Source of the DNA: Streptomyces sp. TN58 | GTDB lineage: Bacteria; Actinomycetota; Actinomycetes; Streptomycetales; Streptomycetaceae | Length of the DNA stretch: 64,000 bases | Direction: 5' to 3' | Assembly: GCF_001941845.1 (NCBI RefSeq) | Contig: NZ_CP018870.1 | Coordinates: 4,966,001-5,030,000, forward strand | Shown here: in pieces, positions 16,498 to 24,803 of the stretch | Layout of the letters: every line of letters starts with the position of its first letter | Position numbering within the stretch: the first letter of the stretch is position 1 | Translations under genes and position numbers: made by a program | The notes under the pieces: model-generated | What the model saw: only the letters and a program-made list of their open reading frames with translations | What the model was told of the DNA's origin: nothing | The model's database searches: none

Positions 16498-18733
16498 TCT
16501 GGACTCGTTCCTCGCCCGGGCCGAAGAGCGAGGCGCCCCGCTGGACGCGCGGGCGGCCGAGGCCGTCCTCGGTCTGCTCGCGTTGGGCGAAGCACGCCGC
16601 CGGACCGGCTTGCCCGAGCCCACCGAGGAGCTGGCCGAGGAACTGCTGCACATCCTGCTCCCGCTCTACGTCAGCGCCACCGAGGAAGAGCTGCCGGGCT
16701 TCGTGGCCGCGCTGATCGCCCTGATCGACCACACACACGAGGCCGGCCGCCTCAACGCCAAGCGGCAGGCGAAGCTCGTGACGCGGGTGCACGAGCTGGC
16801 CGAGGGCTTCACCCAGGCGATGACGAGCCCTCGCCGCCTCACCTGGCCGCGGCTGTACGGAAACCTGCTGCGCGCCACGGGCGTGGACGCCACCGATCCC
16901 CGGGCTGTGCGCGACTGGCTGGAGGCGTTCGCCGAGCGCCCGCAGGCCGAGCGGAACGCCGCGCTCGGCTTCGCCTCCTCCTCTCCGGAAAGACCGCTCG
17001 CCGAAGCGGCATACGCGGAGGCGCTGTGTGCGGAGCGCTCCCGGCAGGCCCGTCCGCTGCTTGCCGCACGGCTGGAGGCCGTGGCGCTCGCCGAGCGGGT
17101 GCGGCCCCGCCCCGGCGAGGGCCTGTTGGTCGCCGATGCCCCGGCAGGCAAGCCGGACGACGAGAGGGACGACCGGCACGAGGCGCAGGCGGCGGTGCTC
17201 GCGGATCGCTGGACGGCAGTCGGGCTCGACACCCTGCTGCGCGGACCCTTCGCGCACCTGGCGCCGGGCGGCGGCAGCGCTCCCACCCCTCTCCTCGCCC
17301 TTGTCGAGGCCATGGCCGGCCAGCACCTGGAGATGTACGGCGACGCCTTCGCGCCGCTGCCCCCGACCCCGTTGCCGGACTCCCCCGAGGAGCAGGCCGC
17401 GATGCTGCGTTCCGCGCCGCTGCCCCAGCTCCTGGCGCGAGCCGCCGCCGACCCGCAGGGCGCGGACGAGCGAACGCGCGAACTGGCGCTGGCGAGCGGC
17501 TTCCTGGTGCGGGAGCAGGGCGGCGCGATGAGCGCGGGGCCATCGGCTGAGGCCTGGCGTGAGGGTGGCCCCGCCGAGCTGACCGGACTGGCCCTGAACC
17601 TGCTCGGCGTCCTGCTGACACAGCCGGCCGAGGAGGAGGAGACCGCGGAGGAGTACGAGGGTGAGCACCTGCTCACCCTCTACCTCCTGTGCGAGCAAGC
17701 GGGGATGACGCAGTCCGTGGCCCGTGTGGCTGCCCTGAACGACATGTGGTTCGTGCCGCCGGGCCATGAGAGCGACCCCGACGCGTCCGTCCCGGCCACC
17801 GGAGACTACGAACTGCCTGACCCCCAAGCCCTGTCCACGATCCTGGGAATCCCGGCACTCACCGAGTCCGACCGTACGGACCTGACCCCGTCCGCCGCCC
17901 GCCTCGTGCGCCTGATGGACCGCCTGGCCGCCCTGGGTGTCACCGAGCGTACCGGAGACGCCGTCAGCCTCACCCCTCTCGGCTCCGCCCTGCTGCGGGA
18001 CACCCTCCTCGTGGGCCTCGAAGGCGAAGCCGCCGATGTCTTCCCCACTCGGGAGCAGGTGCTCGCCTGGGACGCGGAACGGCTCGTCGCGGCAGCCCAG
18101 TGGTGGCCGAAGCGGGCCGCCCGGCAGGCCGTCGGCGACTGGCTGGCCGCGCAGGGCACCGACGGATGGACCCCTCTGTTCGCGGCGATCTCCGCCGCCT
18201 GCCCCGAGGCCGAACCCGCGAGGCGGCGGGCGCTGCTCGCCGCCCTCGACGCGACGGCCGTGCCCGACGAGGCCCTGTACGCGCTGCTGGCCGACCCGGT
18301 CCTGGGCGGCTGGGCCGAACACACCCTGCACGCAAGCGGCCAGGCGCCCGACCCCTCAGCCGTTCCGCTGTCGGCCCGCGCGGTGTACCTGCTCGACGCG
18401 CTCGAAGCCGTACGGAGCGCCGCATCCCTCGACCACCGCATGACGGCGGCTCGGAACGAGGAGGAGCCCGAACTGGTCGCCGAGGTCCACGCCGCCTTCG
18501 ACAAGGCCGCGGCAGCCTGGCCCGGCGGCGGCCCGGCCCTGGTCACCGCCCTCACGGCGGCGGACCCGTACACGTCCGCCTTCCTGGCGCAGCAGCTCTC
18601 ACACCACCCCGACCGCGCCACCGCCGACCAGGCCCGTCATGCCTGGCGGGCCTTCGAGACCAGGGGTACGACCCGCTCCCCGGGCAGGAAGAAGCCCGCC
18701 AAGCGCGCGGGCGGGAAACGCAAGCGGCGCTGA
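16469..18733 (+). CDS. 754-residue island protein of unknown function
   Basis: A large, mainly helical, Ala/Leu/Glu-rich soluble protein without signal peptide or membrane helices. GC3 bias is strong throughout. Around residues 470-515 a segment (LTPSAARLVRLMDRLAALG, then VTERTGDAVSLTPLG) looks like a winged-helix pair such as those at the ends of some regulators and pRiA4b-type proteins. The extreme C-terminus is a Lys/Arg cluster (GRKKPAKRAGGKRKRR) suited to nucleic-acid binding. No Walker, nuclease or kinase motif is visible. ATG 16469 overlaps the preceding frame by 29 bp. As the largest intact island gene, it is probably its main cargo. Confidence 0.65.
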   Translation: MNTATPLLLDLDSFLARAEERGAPLDARAAEAVLGLLALGEARRRTGLPEPTEELAEELLHILLPLYVSATEEELPGFVAALIALIDHTHEAGRLNAKRQAKLVTRVHELAEGFTQAMTSPRRLTWPRLYGNLLRATGVDATDPRAVRDWLEAFAERPQAERNAALGFASSSPERPLAEAAYAEALCAERSRQARPLLAARLEAVALAERVRPRPGEGLLVADAPAGKPDDERDDRHEAQAAVLADRWTAVGLDTLLRGPFAHLAPGGGSAPTPLLALVEAMAGQHLEMYGDAFAPLPPTPLPDSPEEQAAMLRSAPLPQLLARAAADPQGADERTRELALASGFLVREQGGAMSAGPSAEAWREGGPAELTGLALNLLGVLLTQPAEEEETAEEYEGEHLLTLYLLCEQAGMTQSVARVAALNDMWFVPPGHESDPDASVPATGDYELPDPQALSTILGIPALTESDRTDLTPSAARLVRLMDRLAALGVTERTGDAVSLTPLGSALLRDTLLVGLEGEAADVFPTREQVLAWDAERLVAAAQWWPKRAARQAVGDWLAAQGTDGWTPLFAAISAACPEAEPARRRALLAALDATAVPDEALYALLADPVLGGWAEHTLHASGQAPDPSAVPLSARAVYLLDALEAVRSAASLDHRMTAARNEEEPELVAEVHAAFDKAAAAWPGGGPALVTALTAADPYTSAFLAQQLSHHPDRATADQARHAWRAFETRGTTRSPGRKKPAKRAGGKRKRR

Positions 18734-18810
18734 CCGGCGTGAACGCCGGACCGGGGCTGGGCGAAGCCCTATGCAGTTGCTTTTGAGCTGAGGAGATCGT
18801 TGCCCCGCGT

Positions 18811-19471
18811 GTGACGGGGTGGGGTGCGGGCCAGCGGGTGCGGATCGGGATCCTGACGAAGGTGTTCACCGCCGAGCTGGTGGACGCGGCAATATCCAAG
18901 CACGACCGAGCCTAGCGGCGCCGTCGTCTCCTGCCGGCTCGGCTGGTCGTGTACTTCGTCCTGGCCCTGTGTCTGTTCGCCCGGGAGTCGTACGAGGAGG
19001 TGCTGCGAGTGCTGACCAGCGGTATCCCGGGCAGCCGGGCCCTTTCCCGGTGAACCGGTCGTCGTTGTGTCGGGCTCGCGCGCGGCTCGGGGAGGACGTG
19101 CTACAGACCGTGTTCCGCCAGGTGGCCGGCCCGCTCGCCACCAGGGACACGCCAGGCGCATGGAGGCGAGATCTGCGGCTCCTCGCCTTGGACGGCACCC
19201 AGTTGGATGGCCGAGGTGGTCGCGCACACCGGAAGACGTCCGACAGGAACTGTGGGCCTACCTCGCGGTCCACCACGCGATCCGCCAGTTCGCCCACGCG
19301 ACGGCGCTTGTCCGTCCGGTCGTGGACGCCGACCGTGTCTCCTACCTGAAGTGCGTCCGCATCGTCCGCCGCAGCGTCCCTTCCCATCTCGGAGCGACCG
19401 CCACCAAACTCACCCGCTCCTTTGCCGAGGCTGAATGGGAGGCCCGTGCACGCCTCCTGCCGGCCCGGCGT
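18811..19471 (+). pseudogene. IS4-family transposase, decayed
   Basis: The remnant reads from GTG 18811 (VRIGILTKVF, then ARLVVYFVLALCLFARESYEE), stops at an in-frame TAG (18913-18915), continues and ends at a TGA at 19051, then resumes in another frame (NRSSLCRARARLGEDVL, then LLALDGTQLD) and, after a deletion near 19215-19230, in a third frame (QELWAYLAVHHAIRQFAHAT, then YLKCVRIVRRSVPS). These blocks are those of Streptomyces IS4-type transposases with an N-terminal IS4_N domain. The part between the first catalytic Asp and the C-terminal block is gone, so it cannot be active. No clean terminal inverted repeats were found. Confidence 0.85.
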
Positions 19472-19480
19472 GTGACGTCG

Positions 19481-20008
19481 ATGATCACGGCGGCCATCTC
19501 CGCCGGAGCTGTGCTCATCAGCTCGGCCGCCGCGGCCTGGATCACCCACTACTTCACGGGACGGACCGAGAGGAGGAGGCAGGAGCACGCCGACATCCAG
19601 GAGGCGGCCAAGCGCGAGCACGAGGCCAGGCTGTCGCACGAGCAGCGCATTCGGGAACAGGTGATCGCCACCTCTACGACCATCTCGAAGATGCTCCAGG
19701 ACTTCCGGGCGAAGATCGGCGAGGCCACGGAGGCGGCCGACACTCTGGCCGCCACGCTCCTGTACGACGAGTGCTCCGCCATCGTCCGCCGGCACCATGA
19801 CGACGCCTTGCCCGTCATCGAGGTCATGCCGGACCTGGAGCTCCGGCGGCGAGCCAATGCCGTCTTCGAGTCCTACGGCGGGTGGGCGGAAGGCACAGCT
19901 GAGGCGTTGTCGAATCTCACGACGCGACCGGATGCCGCGGGGCTGGACGGGACGCGTGAGCAGTACTACGAGCGGGCGCGACGGGTGATCAGGGAGGCGT
20001 CCGACTGA
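19481..20008 (+). CDS. Single-pass membrane protein with coiled coil
   Basis: A 175-residue protein: a hydrophobic N-terminal helix (MITAAISAGAVLISSAAAAW, about 1-22), a basic/acidic coiled coil rich in Arg, Glu and Gln (about 28-75) and a helical C-terminal domain. It would sit in the membrane with most of its length in the cytoplasm. It directly follows the transposase remnant, whose last frame runs into it without a stop, so the insertion may have removed its native promoter or first codons; a GTG at 19472 is an alternative start. Function unknown. Confidence 0.6.
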   Translation: MITAAISAGAVLISSAAAAWITHYFTGRTERRRQEHADIQEAAKREHEARLSHEQRIREQVIATSTTISKMLQDFRAKIGEATEAADTLAATLLYDECSAIVRRHHDDALPVIEVMPDLELRRRANAVFESYGGWAEGTAEALSNLTTRPDAAGLDGTREQYYERARRVIREASD

Positions 20009-20056
20009 CGTGTGGCCCACACGCTCCTCACACGGGACCAGTGCGTAACAACGACA

Positions 20057-20091
20057 AAGGCCCGGACTCAGTGGTACTGAGTTCGGGCCTT
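20057..20091. terminator. Bidirectional terminator beside tRNA-Arg
   Basis: A 15-bp stem (AAGGCCCGGACTCAG paired with CTGAGTTCGGGCCTT, one G-U) with a 5-base loop. It ends the tRNA-Arg transcript on the minus strand and the membrane-protein gene on the plus strand. Confidence 0.85.
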
Positions 20092-20144
20092 CATGCTTGG
20101 CACTTCAGCTGGTCAGCGGCGTTACCGCGCTGTCTCTGCTGGAG

Positions 20145-20216
20145 TGCCCCCGGCAGGATTCGAACCTGCGCACACGGCTCCGGAGGCCGTTGCTCTATCC
20201 CCTGAGCTACGGGGGC
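20145..20216 (-). tRNA. tRNA-Arg (anticodon CCG)
   Basis: A 72-nt cloverleaf read on the minus strand: acceptor GCCCCCG paired with CGGGGGC, discriminator A, D arm GCTC...GAGC, anticodon stem ACGGC/GCCGT around loop CTCCGGA, and T arm with GTTCGAATC. The anticodon CCG decodes CGG, a common codon at this GC content. CCA is not encoded. It is the attachment target of the island to its left. Confidence 0.97.
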
Positions 20217-20370
20217 GTGTCGCTTGTGGTGCGGCGACGGGTTGAACACTACCAGCTTCCGCGGGGTGATCAGGAACCGTTTTGTGGGGGACGGGGGAGT
20301 AGGTCGCCCGCACGGGGTGGAAGTGGCAAAAACCCGGACGCGGGGGCCCGGGCGGACCTACTCTCAAGTT

Positions 20371-20796
20371 GTGCCAGGCGTCTCGGGCCGGGTCCTCGTT
20401 GTCGACGACAACAAGGTCATCCGGCAGCTGATCAGGGTCAACCTCGAACTGGAGGGCTTCGAGGTCGTGACCGCGAGCGATGGTGCCGAGGCGCTGGACA
20501 TGGTGCACCGGGTGTGCCCTGACGTGATCACCCTTGATGTGGTCATGCCCAGGCTGGACGGGTTCGGGGCCGCCGCGCAGCTGCGGGCCGATCCGCGGAC
20601 GCGCGATCTGCCGGTCGCCATCGTCAGCGCCTGTTCGCAGCAGGAGGTCGAGGCCGGGATCGCGGCCGGGGTCGACGCCTTCCTCGCCAAGCCCTTCGAG
20701 CCCACCGAGCTCGTACGCGTCGTACGTCGGCTCGCCGAGCGCAAGGACCGGCGCGACGGGAGGAAAGGAGCTCCCGCCGGGAGGGGACGGGGCTGA
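20371..20796 (+). CDS. Single-domain response regulator
   Basis: A 141-residue receiver domain with no output domain. It has the acidic pair in VLVVDDNK, the phospho-acceptor Asp in VITLDVVMPRLDG, the Thr/Ser position in IVSACS and the conserved Lys in FLAKPFEP. A short basic tail follows. Stand-alone receivers act by protein contact or in phosphorelays. GTG 20371 is used; no Shine-Dalgarno is clear and the message might be nearly leaderless. There is no kinase gene next to it. Confidence 0.85.
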   Translation: MPGVSGRVLVVDDNKVIRQLIRVNLELEGFEVVTASDGAEALDMVHRVCPDVITLDVVMPRLDGFGAAAQLRADPRTRDLPVAIVSACSQQEVEAGIAAGVDAFLAKPFEPTELVRVVRRLAERKDRRDGRKGAPAGRGRG

Positions 20797-20978
20797 ACAA
20801 CCACACCCCCGCTCATCTGACATGCCGATCGGGCCCGGGTCGCCGCCGTGCGGCGTTTCCCTTACGGCTCGCCTCCCTCCCTCCCGCCCGCGCCCGCCGC
20901 GCCCTGATGCGGGCGCCCGCTGTTCACATGGCGAAACTCTTCGTGGGATGACCGGGCGTCTCCCCTAGGCTGGGTCCC

Positions 20979-21968
20979 GTGATCCCCGCCGACCTCTCCC
21001 GTTGCGTCGTACGCGCCGTGCGCTGCGCCGTCGACGACGGGGAGCTCGCCCCGGAGGCGGCCGCGCCCGCGCGGGTCGTCGTCGAGCGGACCCGGCCCGG
21101 CGGGGTCGGGGACTACGCCACCCCCGTCGCCTTCCAGGTCGCCAAGGCCGCCCGGTGCGCGCCGCGTGACGTGGCCGGCGTACTGGCCCGCCGGCTCGGC
21201 GCCGAGCCGGGCATCGAGCGCGTCGAGGTCACCGGAGCCGGCTTCCTCAACTTCGTGCTGCCCGCCCCCTCCGCGCCCGCGGTCATCATCGAAGCGATCG
21301 TCCGCGACATCGCCATCCGGGACGTCCGCGGCGGCGCGGCCCATGTCCTGCCCGCCGACGAGAGCGGGCTCGGGCTGCGCGAGCGGGTCGTACGGCGCAG
21401 CGTCCTGCGGCTCGTGGCCGCCGAGGGCGGCACCGAGCGCGACCTGCCCGACACCCTGGCCGTGGCCCCCGTCGCCCGGCGCGACGGCGACGTCGTCGCC
21501 CGCTACGGCGCCGACGCCGCCTCCTGGGCGATGCTCGCCGTGCCCGCCCGGGAGACCCCCGCCTTCTCCGACCTGCTGCTGCACCAGGGTGAGGCGAACG
21601 AGTTCTTCCGCGTCCGGTACGCCCACGCCCGCAGCCGCGCCCTGGAACGCAACGCCGGCCGGCTCGGCTTCCACCAGGAGCCCGGCGACGTCGACGACGT
21701 CGACGAAGCCGCCGCCCTGCTGCGCCTCCTCGCCGACCACCCCCTCGTCCTTGAGGCCGCCGCGTACCACCGTGCGCCCGAGCGGCTCGTACGGAACCTC
21801 GTCGAGCTGGCCGACGCGCTGCTCGACTTCCACCACCGCGTAGTGCCCCAGGGGGACGAGAAACCCTCGGCCGCCCACCGCGCCCGGCTGGCACTCGCCG
21901 ACGCCGCCGGGACGGTGCTGGCCGGCGGCCTGGCCCTGCTCGGCATGGACGCACCCGAACGCCTATGA
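20979..21968 (+). CDS. nrtL: ArgS-related anticodon-binding protein NrtL
   Basis: A 329-residue protein made of the accessory domains of arginyl-tRNA synthetase without the catalytic Rossmann fold. The N-terminus (VVERTRPGGVGDYATPVAFQ, then VTGAGFLNFVL) matches the ArgS additional domain. The C-terminal half (FFRVRYAHARSRAL, then LVRNLVELADALLDFHHR) is the DALR anticodon-binding domain. HIGH and KMSKS are absent, so it cannot charge tRNA but may bind tRNA-Arg. It starts at GTG 20979, ends 19 bp before lysA and is probably co-transcribed with it. A tRNA-Arg gene lies 760 bp upstream. Confidence 0.85.
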   Translation: MIPADLSRCVVRAVRCAVDDGELAPEAAAPARVVVERTRPGGVGDYATPVAFQVAKAARCAPRDVAGVLARRLGAEPGIERVEVTGAGFLNFVLPAPSAPAVIIEAIVRDIAIRDVRGGAAHVLPADESGLGLRERVVRRSVLRLVAAEGGTERDLPDTLAVAPVARRDGDVVARYGADAASWAMLAVPARETPAFSDLLLHQGEANEFFRVRYAHARSRALERNAGRLGFHQEPGDVDDVDEAAALLRLLADHPLVLEAAAYHRAPERLVRNLVELADALLDFHHRVVPQGDEKPSAAHRARLALADAAGTVLAGGLALLGMDAPERL

Positions 21969-21987
21969 CCCGCGAAGAGAGATACCG

Positions 21988-23379
21988 ATGAGCCGCTCCG
22001 CGCACCCCGCCGGCCCCCGCCACGCCGACGTCCTGCCCGAAGGGCACTACTCCCCGCCGCCCGCCGACCTCAACGCGCTCGACGAGAAGGTCTGGTCCCG
22101 CACCGTCCGGCGCGGGGACGACGGCGTCGTCTCCGTCGGCGGTATCGAAGTCACCCGGCTCGCCGAGGAGTTCGGGACCCCCGCCTACTTCCTCGACGAG
22201 GAGGACTTCCGCTCCCGCTGCCGCGCCTGGGCCCACGCCTTCGGCCCCGACGCCGACGTCTTCTACGCCGGCAAGGCGTTCCTCTCCAAGGCCGTCGTGA
22301 AGTGGCTGAAGGAGGAGGGGCTCAACGTCGACGTGTGCTCCGGCGGGGAGCTGTCCACCGCCCTCGCCGCCGGGATGCCGGCCGGGCGGATCGCCTTCCA
22401 CGGCAACAACAAGTCCGAGAGCGAGATCCGCCGGGCCGTCGGGGCCGGGGTCGGACGGATCGTCCTGGACTCCTTCCAGGAGATCGCCCGCGTCGCGCAC
22501 ATCGCCCGCGAGCTGGGTGTACGCCAGCCCGTGCAGATCCGCGTGACCGTCGGCGTCGAGGCGCACACGCACGAGTTCATCGCCACCGCGCACGAGGACC
22601 AGAAGTTCGGCATCGCCGTCGCGGACGGGTCCGCCGCCGAGGCCGTGCGCCGCGCACTCGGCCACGACTCGCTGGAGCTGCTGGGCGTCCACTCGCACAT
22701 CGGCTCGCAGATCTTCGACATGGCCGGCTTCGAGGTCTCCGCCAAGCGCGTCGTGCGGCTGCTCGCCGCCGTCCGCGACGAGCACGGCGTCGAACTGCCC
22801 GAGATCGACCTCGGCGGCGGCCTCGGCATCGCCTACACCTCGAACGACGACCCCCGCGAGCCCCACGAGATCGCCAAGGCGCTCACCGAGATCGTGGCCC
22901 GCGAGTGCGAGAGCGCCGGACTGCGCGCCCCCCGGATCTCCGTGGAGCCCGGCCGCGCCATCGTCGGCCCGACCGCGTTCACCCTGTACGAGGTGGGGAC
23001 CATCAAGCCGCTGGAGGGGCTGCGTACGTACGTGAGCGTCGACGGCGGGATGTCCGACAACATCCGTACGGCCCTCTACGACGCCGAGTACTCCATCTCG
23101 CTCGTCTCCCGTACCTCCGACGCCGAGCCCATGCTCGTGCGCGTCGTCGGAAAGCACTGCGAGAGCGGTGACATCGTCGTGAAGGACGCGTTCCTGCCGG
23201 CCGACCTGGCGCCCGGCGACCTCCTCGCCGTGCCCGCCACCGGCGCGTACTGCCGGTCCATGGCCAGCAACTACAACCACGCGCTCCGCCCGCCCGTCGT
23301 CGCCGTGCGTGACGGACAGGCCCGGGTGATCGTTCGCCGCGAGACGGAGGAAGATCTCCTGCGACTCGACCTCGGATGA
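21988..23379 (+). CDS. lysA: Diaminopimelate decarboxylase
   Basis: A 463-residue PLP enzyme that converts meso-diaminopimelate to L-lysine. The PLP Lys is Lys96 in VFYAGKAFLSK. HSHIGSQ, the phosphate-binding glycine loop in DLGGGLGIAY, EPGRAIVG, and the catalytic Cys in CESGD are all present. ATG 21988 follows GAAGAGA. It lies 19 bp after nrtL. Two hairpins separate it from hom. Confidence 0.96.
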   Translation: MSRSAHPAGPRHADVLPEGHYSPPPADLNALDEKVWSRTVRRGDDGVVSVGGIEVTRLAEEFGTPAYFLDEEDFRSRCRAWAHAFGPDADVFYAGKAFLSKAVVKWLKEEGLNVDVCSGGELSTALAAGMPAGRIAFHGNNKSESEIRRAVGAGVGRIVLDSFQEIARVAHIARELGVRQPVQIRVTVGVEAHTHEFIATAHEDQKFGIAVADGSAAEAVRRALGHDSLELLGVHSHIGSQIFDMAGFEVSAKRVVRLLAAVRDEHGVELPEIDLGGGLGIAYTSNDDPREPHEIAKALTEIVARECESAGLRAPRISVEPGRAIVGPTAFTLYEVGTIKPLEGLRTYVSVDGGMSDNIRTALYDAEYSISLVSRTSDAEPMLVRVVGKHCESGDIVVKDAFLPADLAPGDLLAVPATGAYCRSMASNYNHALRPPVVAVRDGQARVIVRRETEEDLLRLDLG

Positions 23380-23389
23380 TGAAATAGGC

Positions 23390-23438
23390 GTCTCACGAAA
23401 TGGACCGAGGATGGAAAGTGCTGTCCATTGAGTGAGAC
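23390..23438 (+). terminator. Hairpin 1 between lysA and hom
   Basis: Outer stem GTCTCAC/GTGAGAC (7 bp) and inner stem ATGGAC/GTCCAT (6 bp) enclose symmetric 3-base internal loops and a 17-base apical loop. It starts 11 bp after the lysA stop. Its long structured form suits an attenuator or RNA-processing site as well as a terminator. Confidence 0.6.
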
Positions 23439-23446
23439 TGGTTCAC

Positions 23447-23474
23447 ACCCCGCGCGCAAAACCGTGCGCGGGGT
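23447..23474 (+). terminator. Hairpin 2 between lysA and hom
   Basis: A 9-bp stem ACCCCGCGC/GCGCGGGGT with a 10-base A-rich loop, ending about 30 bp before the hom start. Together with hairpin 1 it could reduce readthrough from lysA into the threonine genes. Confidence 0.6.
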
Positions 23475-23504
23475 ATTGACAGAAGATCGAAAGGCGTAGG
23501 TCGA

Positions 23505-24797
23505 ATGATGCGTACGCGTCCGCTGAAGGTGGCGCTGCTGGGCTGTGGAGTGGTCGGCTCAGAGGTGGCTCGCATCATGACGACGCACGCCGACGACCTC
23601 ACGCAGAGGATCGGCGCGCCCGTAGAGCTGGCCGGCGTGGCCGTGCGCCGCCCCTCCAAGGTCCGTGAGGGCGTCGACCCGGCCCTGATCACCACCGACG
23701 CCACGGCCCTGCTCAAACGGGGCGACATCGACATCGCCATCGAGGTCATCGGCGGCATCGAGCCGGCCCGCACCCTGATCACCACCGCCTTCGAGCACGG
23801 CATCTCGGTGGTCTCCGCGAACAAGGCGCTGCTCGCCCAGGACGGCGCCGCGCTGCACGCCGCCGCCGAGCAGCAGGGCCGCGACCTGTACTACGAGGCC
23901 GCCGTCGCCGGCGCGATCCCGCTGGTCAGGCCGATGCGCGAGTCCCTCGCGGGCGACAAGATCAACCGTGTGATGGGCATCGTCAACGGCACGACGAACT
24001 TCATCCTCGACAAGATGGACTCGACGGGCGCCGGCTACCAGGAGGCGCTCGACGAGGCCACCGCCCTCGGGTACGCCGAGGCCGACCCGACGGCCGACGT
24101 CGAGGGCTACGACGCGGCCGCCAAGGCCGCGATCCTGGCCGGCATCGCCTTCCACACCCGGGTCCGCCTGGACGACGTGTACCGGGAGGGCATGACCGAG
24201 GTCAGCGCCGCGGACTTCGCGTCCGCCAAGCGGATGGGCTGCACCATCAAGCTCCTCGCCATCCTGGAGCGCGCCGCGGACGGCGAGTCGGTCACCGCCC
24301 GCGTCCACCCGGCGATGATCCCGCTCAGCCACCCGCTCGCCTCCGTCCGTGAGGCGTACAACGCGGTCTTCGTCGAGGCGGAGGCCGCCGGGCGGCTCAT
24401 GTTCTACGGGCCCGGCGCGGGCGGTGCCCCGACCGCGTCCGCGGTACTCGGCGACCTCGTCGCCGTCGCCCGCAACAAGCTCGCCGAGGCAACGGGGCCC
24501 GGCGAGTCGGCCTACACCCAGCTGCCGGTCAGCCCCATGGGCGAGGTCGTCACCCGCTACCACATCAGCCTCGATGTGGCGGACAAGCCGGGCGTCCTCG
24601 CCCAGGTGGCGACGACGTTCGCGGAGCACGGTGTCTCCATCGACACCGTGCGGCAGCAGGGCAAGGACGGCGAGGCCTCCCTCGTCGTCGTCACCCACCG
24701 CGCCGCCGACGCCGCCCTCTCCGGGACGGTCGAGGCACTGCGGAAGCTGGACACCGTGCGCGGTGTCGCCAGCATCATGCGTGTTGAAGGGGAGTAA
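23505..24797 (+). CDS. hom: Homoserine dehydrogenase
   Basis: A 430-residue enzyme reducing aspartate semialdehyde to homoserine, the branch point to threonine and methionine. It has an N-terminal NAD(P) Rossmann motif (LGCGVVGSEV), VSANKALLA, the substrate segment GIVNGTTNFIL and EGYDAAAKA. A C-terminal ACT domain (about 350-430, starting HISLDVADKPGVLAQVA) probably allows feedback by threonine. ATG 23505 (or the next codon, also ATG) has AAAGGCG upstream. The thrC start is 6 bp after its stop. Confidence 0.96.
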   Translation: MMRTRPLKVALLGCGVVGSEVARIMTTHADDLTQRIGAPVELAGVAVRRPSKVREGVDPALITTDATALLKRGDIDIAIEVIGGIEPARTLITTAFEHGISVVSANKALLAQDGAALHAAAEQQGRDLYYEAAVAGAIPLVRPMRESLAGDKINRVMGIVNGTTNFILDKMDSTGAGYQEALDEATALGYAEADPTADVEGYDAAAKAAILAGIAFHTRVRLDDVYREGMTEVSAADFASAKRMGCTIKLLAILERAADGESVTARVHPAMIPLSHPLASVREAYNAVFVEAEAAGRLMFYGPGAGGAPTASAVLGDLVAVARNKLAEATGPGESAYTQLPVSPMGEVVTRYHISLDVADKPGVLAQVATTFAEHGVSIDTVRQQGKDGEASLVVVTHRAADAALSGTVEALRKLDTVRGVASIMRVEGE

Positions 24798-24803
24798 GGA
24801 CCC

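Larger units (their letters stand above)
13953..20189. mobile_element. tRNA-Arg genomic island between 130-bp direct repeats
   Basis: Two direct repeats, 13953-14082 and 20060-20189, are 130 bp long and differ at seven positions. Each contains the same terminator hairpin, spacer and 3' part of tRNA-Arg(CCG), and only the right copy belongs to an intact tRNA. This is the pattern left when an element inserts at the 3' end of a tRNA gene and restores it. The enclosed 6 kb carries an ATPase, a helicase-like fragment, a 754-residue unknown protein, an IS4 remnant and a membrane/coiled-coil protein. No integrase or excisionase is seen, so it is probably fixed. Confidence 0.7.
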
